From Phytobacter diazotrophicus (lineage in GTDB: Bacteria; Pseudomonadota; Gammaproteobacteria; Enterobacterales; Enterobacteriaceae): DNA of 64,000 nt. The stretch spans positions 124,001-188,000 of the forward strand of contig SMDE01000006.1 in NCBI GenBank assembly GCA_004346725.1. The letters are read 5' to 3'. This document shows positions 1 through 7,567 of the stretch, one piece after another. Made by a program: the position numbers and the translations under genes. The notes beneath the pieces were generated by a model. The model saw only the letters and a list, made by a program, of their open reading frames with translations. It searched no databases and was not told where the DNA came from. The stretch's first letter is position 1. The number at the start of each line of letters is the position of its first letter.

Positions 1-114
1 GTCATTAGCAAAGCGGCCTACACCGGAAAAATTGGCGACGGCAAAATTTTCGTTGCCGAGCTGCAACGCGTCATTCGTATTCGTACCGGCGAAGCCGACG
101 AAGCGGCACTGTAA
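1..114 (+). CDS. glnK: GlnK nitrogen regulatory PII protein, C-terminal part
   Basis: The first 37 codons in frame 1 encode the end of a PII protein ([20 protein letters not shown], then TGEADEAAL and a stop at 112-114). The GKIGDGKIF segment is the conserved C-terminal PII signature around the nucleotide-binding cleft. GlnK binds AmtB and blocks ammonium conduction when nitrogen is plentiful. It lies 30 bp upstream of amtB, the usual glnK-amtB operon. The start of the gene lies outside the window. Confidence 0.95.
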   Translation, partial: VISKAAYTGKIGDGKIFVAELQRVIRIRTGEADEAAL

Positions 115-144
115 TACCTGGCACACAGTGAGGGGATGGGTAAA

Positions 145-1434
145 ATGAAGAAAGCACTATTAAAAGCGGGTCTGGCCTCGCTGGCATTACTGCCGTGTCT
201 GGCTATGGCAGCCGATCCGGTTGTCGTCGATAAAGCCGACAATGCCTTTATGATGATTTGCACCGCGCTGGTGCTGTTTATGTCAATTCCGGGCATCGCC
301 CTGTTCTATGGTGGTTTAATCCGCGGTAAAAACGTCCTTTCTATGCTGACACAGGTTGCGGTTACGTTCGCACTGGTGTGCGTGCTGTGGGTGGTTTACG
401 GCTACTCTCTGGCCTTTGGCACTGGCGGCAGCTTCTTCGGTAGCTTCGACTGGGTGATGCTGAAAAATATTGAGCTGAAAGCGCTGATGGGCACCATCTA
501 TCAGTACATTCACGTTGCGTTCCAGGGCTCGTTTGCCTGTATTACCGTCGGCCTGATTGTCGGTGCGCTGGCAGAACGTATCCGTTTCTCCGCAGTACTG
601 ATTTTCGTCGTGGTATGGCTGACGCTGTCCTACGTGCCGATCGCACACATGGTCTGGGGTGGTGGTCTGCTGGCAACCCATGGCGCCATGGATTTTGCGG
701 GCGGTACAGTCGTTCACATCAACGCAGCCGTTGCAGGCCTGGTGGGTGCTTACCTGATTGGCAAACGCGTCGGTTTCGGTAAAGAAGCGTTTAAACCGCA
801 CAACCTGCCGATGGTGTTTACCGGTACAGCAATCCTCTATTTTGGCTGGTTCGGCTTCAACGCCGGTTCTGCGAGTGCTGCGAACGAAATTGCGGGTCTG
901 GCTTTCGTTAACACCGTCGTGGCAACAGCGGGTGCGATCCTCTCTTGGGTCTTCGGTGAGTGGGCGCTGCGCGGCAAACCGTCTCTGTTGGGTGCCTGTT
1001 CTGGTGCGATTGCTGGCCTCGTGGGTATCACCCCGGCGTGTGGTTACGTTGGTGTAGGTGGCGCGCTGATCGTGGGCATCGTTGCAGGTCTGGCGGGGCT
1101 GTGGGGCGTTACCGCGCTGAAACGCTGGCTGCGTGTTGACGACCCGTGTGATGTCTTCGGTGTTCACGGCGTGTGCGGTATCGTAGGTTGTATCATGACA
1201 GGTATCTTCGCAGCCACTTCACTGGGCGGCGTGGGTTATGCCGAAGGCGTGACCATGGGCCATCAGGTTCTGGTACAACTGGAAAGTATCGCCATTACTA
1301 TCGTATGGTCTGGTATTGTCGCCTTTATCGGTTACAAACTGGCTGATATGACAGTGGGTCTGCGTGTTCCGGAAGATCAGGAACGCGAAGGGCTGGACGT
1401 CAACAGCCACGGCGAGAACGCCTACAACGCCTGA
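145..1434 (+). CDS. amtB: Ammonium channel AmtB
   Basis: Trimeric inner-membrane ammonium channel, 429 residues, close to the E. coli length of 428. The N-terminus has a cleavable signal (MKKALLKAGLASLALLPC to AMA) followed by about eleven membrane segments. Signature segments such as MSIPGIALFYGGLIRGKN, the FQGSFACITVGL region and the twin-His region (HMVWGGG; VFGVHGVCGIVGC) are intact. I chose ATG 145 rather than 136 because the GAGGGG ribosome site at 130-135 is correctly spaced only for 145, and 145 gives the E. coli-like N-terminus. It is cotranscribed with glnK; NtrC/sigma-54 control of that operon would lie upstream of the window. Confidence 0.97.
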   Translation: MKKALLKAGLASLALLPCLAMAADPVVVDKADNAFMMICTALVLFMSIPGIALFYGGLIRGKNVLSMLTQVAVTFALVCVLWVVYGYSLAFGTGGSFFGSFDWVMLKNIELKALMGTIYQYIHVAFQGSFACITVGLIVGALAERIRFSAVLIFVVVWLTLSYVPIAHMVWGGGLLATHGAMDFAGGTVVHINAAVAGLVGAYLIGKRVGFGKEAFKPHNLPMVFTGTAILYFGWFGFNAGSASAANEIAGLAFVNTVVATAGAILSWVFGEWALRGKPSLLGACSGAIAGLVGITPACGYVGVGGALIVGIVAGLAGLWGVTALKRWLRVDDPCDVFGVHGVCGIVGCIMTGIFAATSLGGVGYAEGVTMGHQVLVQLESIAITIVWSGIVAFIGYKLADMTVGLRVPEDQEREGLDVNSHGENAYNA

Positions 1435-1457
1435 TCGAACTGAGTTATCTCCTGAGC

Positions 1458-1489
1458 AACATAAGCCTCCCCATTGGGAGGCTTATGTT
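1458..1489. terminator. Bidirectional terminator between amtB and tesB
   Basis: A perfect 14-bp stem (AACATAAGCCTCCC at 1458-1471, complement at 1476-1489) with a CATT loop lies between the convergent amtB and tesB genes and is flanked by T/A-rich bases on both sides. It can end transcription from both directions. Confidence 0.85.
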
Positions 1490-1501
1490 ATTGTACTGCG
1501 G

Positions 1502-2371
1502 TCAGACCGCCGCATCGCGGTTACGCATTACCCCTTCCTGGACGGTAGAGGCGACCAGGACGCCATCCCGGTTGTAAAACTCTCCGCGGACAAAACCGCG
1601 TGCGCTCGATGCCGAGGTACTTTCCACACTGTAAAGCAGCCAGTCGTTTAAATCGAAAGGGCGATGGAACCACATGGAGTGGTCGATGGTTGCCACCTGC
1701 ATGCCTTTTTCGAGAAAACCTACGCCATGGGGCTGGAGCGCAACCAACAGGAAGTGAAAGTCAGACGCGTAGCCGAGCAGATATTGCTGGACGCGTAAAT
1801 CCTGCGGCAACGTGCCATTGGCGCGCATCCAGACCTGGCGGGTTGGCTCGGCGACGTGTCCTTTTAGCGGGTTGTGAAATTCCACGGGGCGGATTTCAAT
1901 CGGTTTGTCGCCGAGAAATTTCTCTTTTACCAGCGGCGGTAAAAACGCAGACAGCTCGCGGGCAATTTCCGTTTCGGATTTCAACGACTCCGGTGCTGGC
2001 GCATAAGGCATCGCCTTTTGATGCTCATAGCCCGGTTCCGGTGCCTGGAATGACGCCGTCATATAAAAAATCGGTTTCCCGTTTTGAATGGCCGCCACGC
2101 GACGAGCGCTAAAACTATTACCGTCACGTAACACTTCGACGTCATAAATAATGGGTTTCTGGCTATCGCCCGGACGCAGAAAATAGCTGTGAAACGAGTG
2201 CACCAGCCTGTCTGCCGGTACGGTTTCTTTCGCCGCGTATAGCGCTTGCCCAACCACCTGACCACCGAACACCTGGCGCAGACCTAAGTCTTCGCTCTGC
2301 CCTCGAAACAGACCTTCCTCTATTTTTTCCAGATTCAACAATGACAGCAGATTTGTAAGCGCCTGACTCAT
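1502..2371 (-). CDS. tesB: Acyl-CoA thioesterase II TesB
   Basis: Cytosolic double-hotdog thioesterase that hydrolyses medium- and long-chain acyl-CoA. The protein starts [20 protein letters not shown] and contains [20 protein letters not shown] and the C-terminal [13 protein letters not shown] segment with the catalytic Asp region. It has 289 residues against 286 in E. coli. I moved the start to 2371 because the upstream extension has no family similarity and this Met matches the E. coli N-terminus. It is convergent with amtB. Confidence 0.96.
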   Translation of the reverse strand: MSQALTNLLSLLNLEKIEEGLFRGQSEDLGLRQVFGGQVVGQALYAAKETVPADRLVHSFHSYFLRPGDSQKPIIYDVEVLRDGNSFSARRVAAIQNGKPIFYMTASFQAPEPGYEHQKAMPYAPAPESLKSETEIARELSAFLPPLVKEKFLGDKPIEIRPVEFHNPLKGHVAEPTRQVWMRANGTLPQDLRVQQYLLGYASDFHFLLVALQPHGVGFLEKGMQVATIDHSMWFHRPFDLNDWLLYSVESTSASSARGFVRGEFYNRDGVLVASTVQEGVMRNRDAAV

Positions 2372-2585
2372 AGGTGTCCTCAATAAAAATAAAACCGACG
2401 CAGCGGATTCCTTGATCAGTATAACCTGGAAATAAAAGTGGTCCGATGGGTGCAATAATCTGAATAGATGGGGGTTTGCAGGCAAAAATCAGTGACATGT
2501 GCCACACTTGAACACGTTACGATGGTCCAACCACACATTCTGGCAGAAAACATTCTTGCTGGTGCATAGAAGATAAGGAGAACTC

Positions 2586-3152
2586 ATGAAACTCGTGCAC
2601 ATGTTAAGTGGTTTAGCAGTCGCTGTAGCGCTGACTGCCTGCGCAAAAAAAGCCGCAGACATTCCAACGCCTGCACCAAACCCGCAGGCACCTGCGGCGA
2701 GTACGGCGGCGATAACCCAACCTAACGTCTCTGGTACGGTATGGATCCGCCAGAAAGTGGCGTTACCGCCGAATGCGGTCCTGACCGTCACTGTCTCTGA
2801 CGCCTCCATGGCCGATGCGCCGTCTAAAGTGATTGCCCAAAAAGCGGTTCGCACCGAAGGTAAACAGGCGCCGTTTAGCTTTGTCTTGCCTTTTAACCCG
2901 GCAGACATCCAGCCTAACGCGCGTCTGCTGCTGAGTGCGGCTATTACCATTGATGACAAAATGGTCTTTGTAACCGATACGGTTAAACCGATCATTAACC
3001 AGGGCGGTACGAAAGCTGACCTGACACTGGTTCCGGTCCAGCAGACCGCTATTCCGTTGCAGTCAGGCGGTGGCGCGACAACTACCGTGCCTTCAACATC
3101 CCCAACCCAGGTAAGCCCTTCTACGGCAACGCCTGCACCAACGCAGATGTAA
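2586..3152 (+). CDS. ybaY: YbaY-type lipoprotein
   Basis: 188-residue outer-membrane-type lipoprotein. The signal peptide ends in the lipobox LTAC (Cys19), followed by an Ala/Pro-rich linker and a beta-rich domain of the YbaY family (VSGTVWIRQKVALPPNAVLT). The tail is Ser/Thr/Pro-rich. Position between tesB and ybaZ matches E. coli. Ribosome site AAGGAG lies at 2575-2580. In E. coli ybaY is osmotically induced and belongs to the RpoS regulon; here that is only inherited by homology. Confidence 0.93.
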   Translation: MKLVHMLSGLAVAVALTACAKKAADIPTPAPNPQAPAASTAAITQPNVSGTVWIRQKVALPPNAVLTVTVSDASMADAPSKVIAQKAVRTEGKQAPFSFVLPFNPADIQPNARLLLSAAITIDDKMVFVTDTVKPIINQGGTKADLTLVPVQQTAIPLQSGGGATTTVPSTSPTQVSPSTATPAPTQM

Positions 3153-3160
3153 TGTGCGTG

Positions 3161-3184
3161 CCTCCTCTCCTGTGGGAGAGGAGG
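3161..3184. terminator. Terminator between ybaY and ybaZ
   Basis: A perfect 10-bp stem, CCTCCTCTCC (3161-3170) and its complement (3175-3184) with a TGTG loop, lies in the 34-bp gap between the convergent ybaY and ybaZ genes. Confidence 0.75.
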
Positions 3185-3186
3185 TT

Positions 3187-3498
3187 TCAGTAAATCCAGC
3201 GATAGCGCTGCATATCAATTTGTCCACTGCCGGATACCGCTACACCTTCTTCCATTAATGCCTGTCGCTGACGTTGTAAATCCGGTCCGCTTAATGAAAT
3301 TGAGCCGTGGCGATTAACCACCCGATGCCAGGGTAAAGTACTGCCCTCCGGTAAACGCTTTAGCACGCCACCGACCTGTCTGGCTGCACGTGGCGACCCC
3401 GCCAGCCTGGCGACATCACCATAGGTTGTGACATAGCCCTCTGGAATCGAGGCGACGATTTGCCATACCCGCTGTGGAAAAGAATCGTGATTATCCAT
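3187..3498 (-). CDS. ybaZ: Alkyltransferase-like protein Atl (YbaZ)
   Basis: 103-residue homologue of the C-terminal domain of O6-alkylguanine-DNA alkyltransferase. It keeps the helix-turn-helix (YGDVARLAGSPRAARQVGGVL) and the Asn-hinge motif, but the active site reads PWHR instead of PCHR. It can therefore flip and mark alkylated guanines but cannot transfer the alkyl group; in E. coli such a protein directs damage to nucleotide excision repair. The E. coli protein has an N-terminal extension that is absent here. It lies divergent from ffs. Confidence 0.95.
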   Translation of the reverse strand: MDNHDSFPQRVWQIVASIPEGYVTTYGDVARLAGSPRAARQVGGVLKRLPEGSTLPWHRVVNRHGSISLSGPDLQRQRQALMEEGVAVSGSGQIDMQRYRWIY

Positions 3499-3594
3499 AC
3501 TGCCTTCCTGACTGACGAAAGGTCAGCATAAACAGCCTGGTCGTGACTGTGAAGGGGAGATTGCACAAGAAATCGGCATCCGTCAGGGTGCGGC

Positions 3595-3623
3595 TTGCAA
3601 TTGCGGCATGGGACATGGATAAT
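3595..3623 (+). promoter_or_regulatory. ffs promoter
   Basis: TTGCAA (3595-3600) and GATAAT (3618-3623) are 17 bp apart, followed by a GC-rich discriminator (GCGCCAGCGCG). The layout is that of a strong stable-RNA promoter under stringent control, about 30 bp upstream of the mature 4.5S RNA. Confidence 0.8.
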
Positions 3624-3655
3624 GCGCCAGCGCGTTGGTTAACAACGCTCTCAAT

Positions 3656-3769
3656 GGGGGCTCTGTTGGTTCTCCCGCAACGCTACTTTGTTTACCAGGT
3701 CAGGTCCGGAAGGAAGCAGCCAAGGCAAAGGACGTGTGTGCCGGGATGTAGCTGGCAGGGCCCCCACCC
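3656..3769 (+). ncRNA. ffs: 4.5S RNA of the signal recognition particle
   Basis: 114 nt, the same length as E. coli 4.5S RNA and nearly identical to it. The paired ends GGGGGCTC and GGGCCCCCACCC, the internal loop and the conserved apical GGUCAGGUCCGGAAGGAAGC region that binds Ffh are all present. The gene is intact even though the element described below begins inside its last 17 nt, because the insertion duplicated that 3' end. Confidence 0.98.
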
Positions 3770-3777
3770 ATTTCTGG
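3753..3777 (+). repeat. attL core, left 25-bp direct repeat
   Basis: Identical to 18597-18621 and to the reverse complement of 5094-5118. It overlaps the last 17 nt of ffs plus eight bases (ATTTCTGG). The flanking bases differ between left (GTAAGT) and right (TATCTT) sides, which defines the repeat edge. Confidence 0.93.
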
Positions 3778-3892
3778 GTAAGTACTTGTTAGACAACGTC
3801 TAACGTACTGAAATCTCTCCCCCATAGCCTTAGTGGTACAAAAACTGTGTATCACCAGTAGGCTGCACTATGTCTCTTATGCTCTCCCGTCA
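3778..3892 (+). repeat. Left att arm (P'), first inverted copy
   Basis: 115 bp identical to the reverse complement of 4979-5093. It contains a perfect 17-bp dyad (GTTAGAC, AAC spacer, GTCTAAC) near the core and three GTAC sites, plausible integrase or excisionase arm sites. The copy reaches 23 bp into the integrase gene. Confidence 0.9.
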
Positions 3893-4940
3893 TGGGATCT
3901 GGTACTACCGGAAAGTTAACGTCTTACCCTGTGGTAAACGCCGTGAGTTTCGTCGTTCGTTAGGTACTCGTTCAAAGACTGAAGCGACAAAGCGATCTTT
4001 ACGCTTTGCAGATCGCCCTTGGCTGATTACTGAAACTTCTACAACTACAATCGATTTGATCCAATCCTCCCATTCAGACTTGTCGCTTAGCGAGCTAAAA
4101 CTTCATGCTGAGCAGTACGTTGAGTTTAAAAGCCGTGAAGTTTGTGAAAGGGAAGTTTCTTCTATCAAATGCTGTATTGATAAGTACTTTAGCTTCACTG
4201 ATCAGGTGTTTAAGCGTAGCAGGGCTGCTGAATTCATTAGCGGGCTGGATGTCGCGATTCCTACAAAGAACAAATATGTTAAGAAAATCAGTGGGTTTTT
4301 CCGATGGCTGAAACACCGTACTGACTATGATTTTCAGAATCCCTTTGAGGGATTGCTCCAAAAGGATCGCGAGCCAGTATCCCAGAAGCGGGAGGCATAT
4401 ACCTCTGCTCAGATCAGACGCCTGGAGAATGGGATTAGTACTTTACCTGACTGGAAAAGATGGATTATTTTGCTCGGACGATTTACAGGGATGAGAGCTA
4501 ACGAAATTTGTCAGCTATATCATGGTGATATATTAAGTGATGATGGAAGGTGGTGCATCAGGATTGATGATCGTCATGATGGGCAGGTGGTCAAAACGGA
4601 GAACAGTAAACGTACAATACCAATTCATAATAAATTGATAGATATAGGATTTTTGGACTATGTACAGAACCAGAAGGGTAGACTGTTCCCGCAGTTAACT
4701 TTCTATAAAGGGTCATACAGCCACTACTTCACCCGCTGGTTTAGCGGTTATCGCAAAAAATTAGGGGTTCCAGAGTTTCATTCACTGCGACATTACATTG
4801 CCACCAAGTTAAAAAATGCTGGTGTAGTGGAGCATTATGCTGCTGCATTCTTAGGACATGCAGATAATTCAATCACATACCGAAGATATGGTAAGTCAGT
4901 CGTTGTGTCTCAACTATATGATTTATTGAAACATATTTGA
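3870..4940 (+). CDS. int: Tyrosine recombinase (integrase)
   Basis: 356 residues. The N-terminal part (YYRKVNVLPCGKRREFRRSLG) resembles arm-binding domains of phage-type integrases; the C-terminal catalytic domain has Arg209 (GMRANE), a Lys in the KTENSKR beta-hairpin, the H-x-x-R box at His304-Arg307, the LGH box at His330 and nucleophile Tyr340 (TYRRYGK). All catalytic residues are present. It catalyses att-site recombination. It is transcribed in the same direction as ffs and starts 100 bp downstream of it. The ribosome site is weak. Its first eight codons lie in the inverted repeat and are duplicated at 4979-5001, where the copy stops right after codon eight (MSLMLSRH, then TAA). No dedicated excisionase gene was recognised. 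Confidence 0.92.
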   Translation: MSLMLSRHGIWYYRKVNVLPCGKRREFRRSLGTRSKTEATKRSLRFADRPWLITETSTTTIDLIQSSHSDLSLSELKLHAEQYVEFKSREVCEREVSSIKCCIDKYFSFTDQVFKRSRAAEFISGLDVAIPTKNKYVKKISGFFRWLKHRTDYDFQNPFEGLLQKDREPVSQKREAYTSAQIRRLENGISTLPDWKRWIILLGRFTGMRANEICQLYHGDILSDDGRWCIRIDDRHDGQVVKTENSKRTIPIHNKLIDIGFLDYVQNQKGRLFPQLTFYKGSYSHYFTRWFSGYRKKLGVPEFHSLRHYIATKLKNAGVVEHYAAAFLGHADNSITYRRYGKSVVVSQLYDLLKHI

Positions 4941-4978
4941 TTCGTACTAAGCAGCCTCTTCGCTGAGATCCTGCTTAG

Positions 4979-5233
4979 TGACGGGAGAGCATAAGAGACA
5001 TAGTGCAGCCTACTGGTGATACACAGTTTTTGTACCACTAAGGCTATGGGGGAGAGATTTCAGTACGTTAGACGTTGTCTAACAAGTACTTACCCAGAAA
5101 TGGGTGGGGGCCCTGCCATCAGCCATTAGTACTAAATTGTGTTGGTTAATCAATTGGTTATAGTGGTAGTACTACAACAGTACTGTACCACTCTCGATAG
5201 TACCGTCCAGCACAAAATCTTGCAAGGTAACGT
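4979..5233 (-). repeat. Internal attP-like site, inverted (arm-core-arm)
   Basis: Read on the minus strand this is right-end arm (115 bp, identical to 18482-18596), the 25-bp core (5094-5118), then left-end arm (115 bp, identical to 3778-3892). That is the junction expected at attP of the excised circle, present inside the integrated element in opposite orientation. The right-arm part contains GTAGTACTAC and ACAGTACTGT palindromes enclosed by GTGGTA and TACCAC. Eight GTAC sites fall in 255 bp. Confidence 0.9.
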
Positions 5234-5602
5234 ATTTGCAATGATTTATAGATACTTTTTTATCTTTAATAGTCCAGTATTCCATTGGATCGTACTGTTG
5301 CATAAATGTCTGTACCACTTGGAAAGTACAAAAGAACATTTGACATAATTAATGAATGTATCAATAAAGAAGTACAAATATACCTGCGACTTAATCGAAG
5401 GATGTATCGTTTAGAAAGTACAAAGATAGTGCCTAAATGATATATGATTTTTTTATTTGAATAGTAATGTGATTGTCAAGAAAAACTTGCAACTATTCCT
5501 TGATTGGGGCAATTTTGCCCGTTAACATATAGCCAATCGAACATAAATAGCAGCCGTAGGAGGTTAACCATGAGATGATTTTTAATTTAGAGGAGTAACA
5601 AA
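5234..5602. other. Gene-free AT-rich leader upstream of the replication-type genes
   Basis: No convincing gene. It holds several GTAC sites up to about 5425, a small dyad (GGGCAATTTTGCCC near 5507-5520) that could be a hairpin or operator, and the two-codon reading frame described separately. It likely contains the promoter for the genes at 5603 and 6053. Confidence 0.5.
5557..5578 (+). CDS. Two-codon minigene ATG-AGA-TGA behind a strong ribosome site
   Basis: TAGGAGG (5557-5563) is followed after 6 nt by ATG AGA TGA (5570-5578). It is too short to be a conventional protein gene. Phage lambda bar minigenes (ATG-ATA-stop with a strong ribosome site) are known to sequester tRNA as peptidyl-tRNA; AGA is a rare Arg codon. 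It may also just be a translational leader for the gene at 5603. Confidence 0.35.
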
Positions 5603-5977
5603 ATGTCAAAGAAAAATAGTAGGATCCCTTCCGTAATTGTTAATGAAATAAAACATCTATTTAATGAGCTAGCTGCTTTTGGCGTTACAGTTCAACGTAG
5701 GCAAAGTAGTACAAAAGCCTACATCCAGGTTTTGGATGAATATCAGAGGAGTGAGAGGATTCACACCATTTACCTAAAGGACGATAAAATACGATATCGT
5801 GGCCTTAACATAGAAAGCGGCAATATAACAGAAGTCGATATAGAAGATAACGAAGTAAAATTTGCGATGTATTCGACATTAATTATGAAACTTCCTGTAG
5901 CTTTTGAGGCAGTGAAGCAGCTTCTTTCACTTGTTGATAAACATGGTCTTGTAGTTGTCGCAACTCCTAAATACTAA
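5603..5977 (+). CDS. Hypothetical 124-residue protein
   Basis: I do not recognise the family. The protein starts with a basic segment (MSKKNSRIPS), followed by a helix (VNEIKHLFNELAAFG) and a beta-rich middle (YIQVLDEYQ, HTIYLKDDKIRYRG). It has no signal peptide or membrane segment. A clear GAGGAG ribosome site lies at 5591-5596. It precedes the helicase-like gene in the same direction, separated by a hairpin that could attenuate transcription between the two. A replication or copy-control accessory role is possible only by position. Confidence 0.7.
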   Translation: MSKKNSRIPSVIVNEIKHLFNELAAFGVTVQRRQSSTKAYIQVLDEYQRSERIHTIYLKDDKIRYRGLNIESGNITEVDIEDNEVKFAMYSTLIMKLPVAFEAVKQLLSLVDKHGLVVVATPKY

Positions 5978-5990
5978 TAACTAAAACGAC

Positions 5991-6026
5991 GAAAGGCCAA
6001 TTCACTGGAAGGAATCGGCCTTTCTA
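5991..6026 (+). terminator. Hairpin between the 124-residue gene and the helicase-like gene
   Basis: GAAAGGCC (5991-5998) pairs with GGCCTTTC (6017-6024), and the inner ATTC and GAAT can extend the stem. A short T/A run follows. It could be a terminator or an attenuator for the gene at 6053. Confidence 0.6.
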
Positions 6027-6052
6027 AATTAATCAATATGGAGCGTGTGCAA

Positions 6053-7567
6053 ATGATTAATCCTACACCTATTTATAATAAATTTAGGTACGTATCTGCT
6101 GAGTGTGGTTCAGGTAAAACATATAAATTATGTGAGAATATCAATAAAGTACTTAACACAAAAGGCAGTACTGAAAAGTTCATTATCGTACAAAACACAC
6201 AGAAACTTGCAACAGATACGTCTAAAAACTTTGATAGCTGCAAATTGCTGATTAGTGATTTAATGCCCGGGAGTAAAAATGTCATTAATACAGTGCTGGA
6301 TTTCCTCAAAGCACCAGTTGAGCGGGTTCTTATCATTAGTGATAAAACATTTTTTAGAATACCAGTTGAAATGTTAGAAGGTTGGCAGATTTGGCTTGAT
6401 GATGTGACTAATTTCCATTCATTCAAAAATATTAATGACGATAATCAGAGAATCAAAGACATTATATATCATGAACTGATGCAGGAGCATGAGATTGTCG
6501 ACGAGGAAAAGGAACGATATTTAACAGCGAAAAAGAAAGCAGTAAAAGGGGATTTAATAAACAAAATCGCCCAAGAGCTTTCTGTTATAGCTGAGAATGA
6601 TATTTTCATCATGAACAACGATTACTTTGTCGATCCAGAGAAAGTGCAATTGAGCATTCTTGGATGGAAAGATCTCAGTAAGTATCTCGGATTACCTGTT
6701 ACTTTCATGGGGGCAAACTTCGAAAATTCATTGATTTATAAGGCAAATCAAGGGATGTTTGAAGAAATCAGTCTGGATGATCTGCAACAACGAAAAGTAC
6801 CTTTAACTGAACGCCTCAAAGTATACTATTTCTCAGAAAATATAAAATTATCAAAGACATGGAAGGAAAGAAATCCCGGTCAACTCCAACGTGTTTATGC
6901 TTACCTCTCTGAAGTACTCGAAGGTCAGGAATACTACTGGACGAACAACAATACCGACAAGCAGAGGCTGCACAAGGCTTACAGAATAAGCCCTGATGCG
7001 AGGGGGCATAACGACTACAAAGATCAACATACATGCGTCTGGTTAGCCTGTATGCGTCCTGACGACACAGAAGCGAAACTGTGTGAGTTGCTATTAAAGA
7101 TTACAGGTGAAGACATCCATCAGGCGAGAGAGTACGAAAACCTTCACCAGTTCGCTTTAAGAGGGATATCACGTCAGTTTAACAGTACCGAAACTCAGAT
7201 TGTCTATGTGTTCGATAAATGGCAGGCTGAATCATTGAGTACAAATATTGAACATATTCCGGGAGTGCTGGAAAACGTGGAACCGGGTGTGCCGGGAAGG
7301 CCAAAGGGAGCCACAAACGTTAAGAGACTGCCTGCATTGAGTGATACAAAATCGAAGCGTTTCAGTCGCTGGAAAAAGGAGAATCCGGGGCTTGAGTTAG
7401 TGGCATTCAAAGCATTTCTTGCAAGTACTGTCAACGCGGATCTCAGTACTGACGATACTACGGCTATGTGGGGCAGATACCAGAAAGCAGTACAAAAAAG
7501 AGATGCAAATTCAGTCCGAAACACCGACATGAAAAGCAGCAGCATGTCCAAAAATAACCCCTTATAA
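6053..7567 (+). CDS. P-loop helicase-like protein, possible replication protein
   Basis: About 504 residues. The N-terminus has a Walker A (SAECGSGKTYKL) and about 100 residues later a Walker B-like IWLDD, separated by text typical of superfamily 1/2 helicases (IIVQNTQKLATDTSKNF; VLIISDKTFFRIP). The C-terminal region has a GRPKG AT-hook-like stretch in a Pro/Arg-rich linker, then a basic tail. I chose ATG 6053 over 6038 because TGGAG at 6039-6043 is well placed for it. The gene is followed by a gene-free region with dyads and an AT-rich block, which together suggests a replication initiator/helicase and origin. The exact family is not recognised; a defence ATPase is an alternative. Confidence 0.7.
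   Translation: MINPTPIYNKFRYVSAECGSGKTYKLCENINKVLNTKGSTEKFIIVQNTQKLATDTSKNFDSCKLLISDLMPGSKNVINTVLDFLKAPVERVLIISDKTFFRIPVEMLEGWQIWLDDVTNFHSFKNINDDNQRIKDIIYHELMQEHEIVDEEKERYLTAKKKAVKGDLINKIAQELSVIAENDIFIMNNDYFVDPEKVQLSILGWKDLSKYLGLPVTFMGANFENSLIYKANQGMFEEISLDDLQQRKVPLTERLKVYYFSENIKLSKTWKERNPGQLQRVYAYLSEVLEGQEYYWTNNNTDKQRLHKAYRISPDARGHNDYKDQHTCVWLACMRPDDTEAKLCELLLKITGEDIHQAREYENLHQFALRGISRQFNSTETQIVYVFDKWQAESLSTNIEHIPGVLENVEPGVPGRPKGATNVKRLPALSDTKSKRFSRWKKENPGLELVAFKAFLASTVNADLSTDDTTAMWGRYQKAVQKRDANSVRNTDMKSSSMSKNNPL

Noticed and set aside
316-1167. Long minus-strand open frame inside amtB
   Set aside because: It is antisense to a highly conserved gene, has no ribosome site or recognisable family, and reflects codon bias of amtB.
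5139-5348. 69-codon frame starting in the right arm of the internal attP
   Set aside because: Its first third lies in the att-arm repeat, the product is hydrophobic and unlike any known family, and there is no ribosome site.
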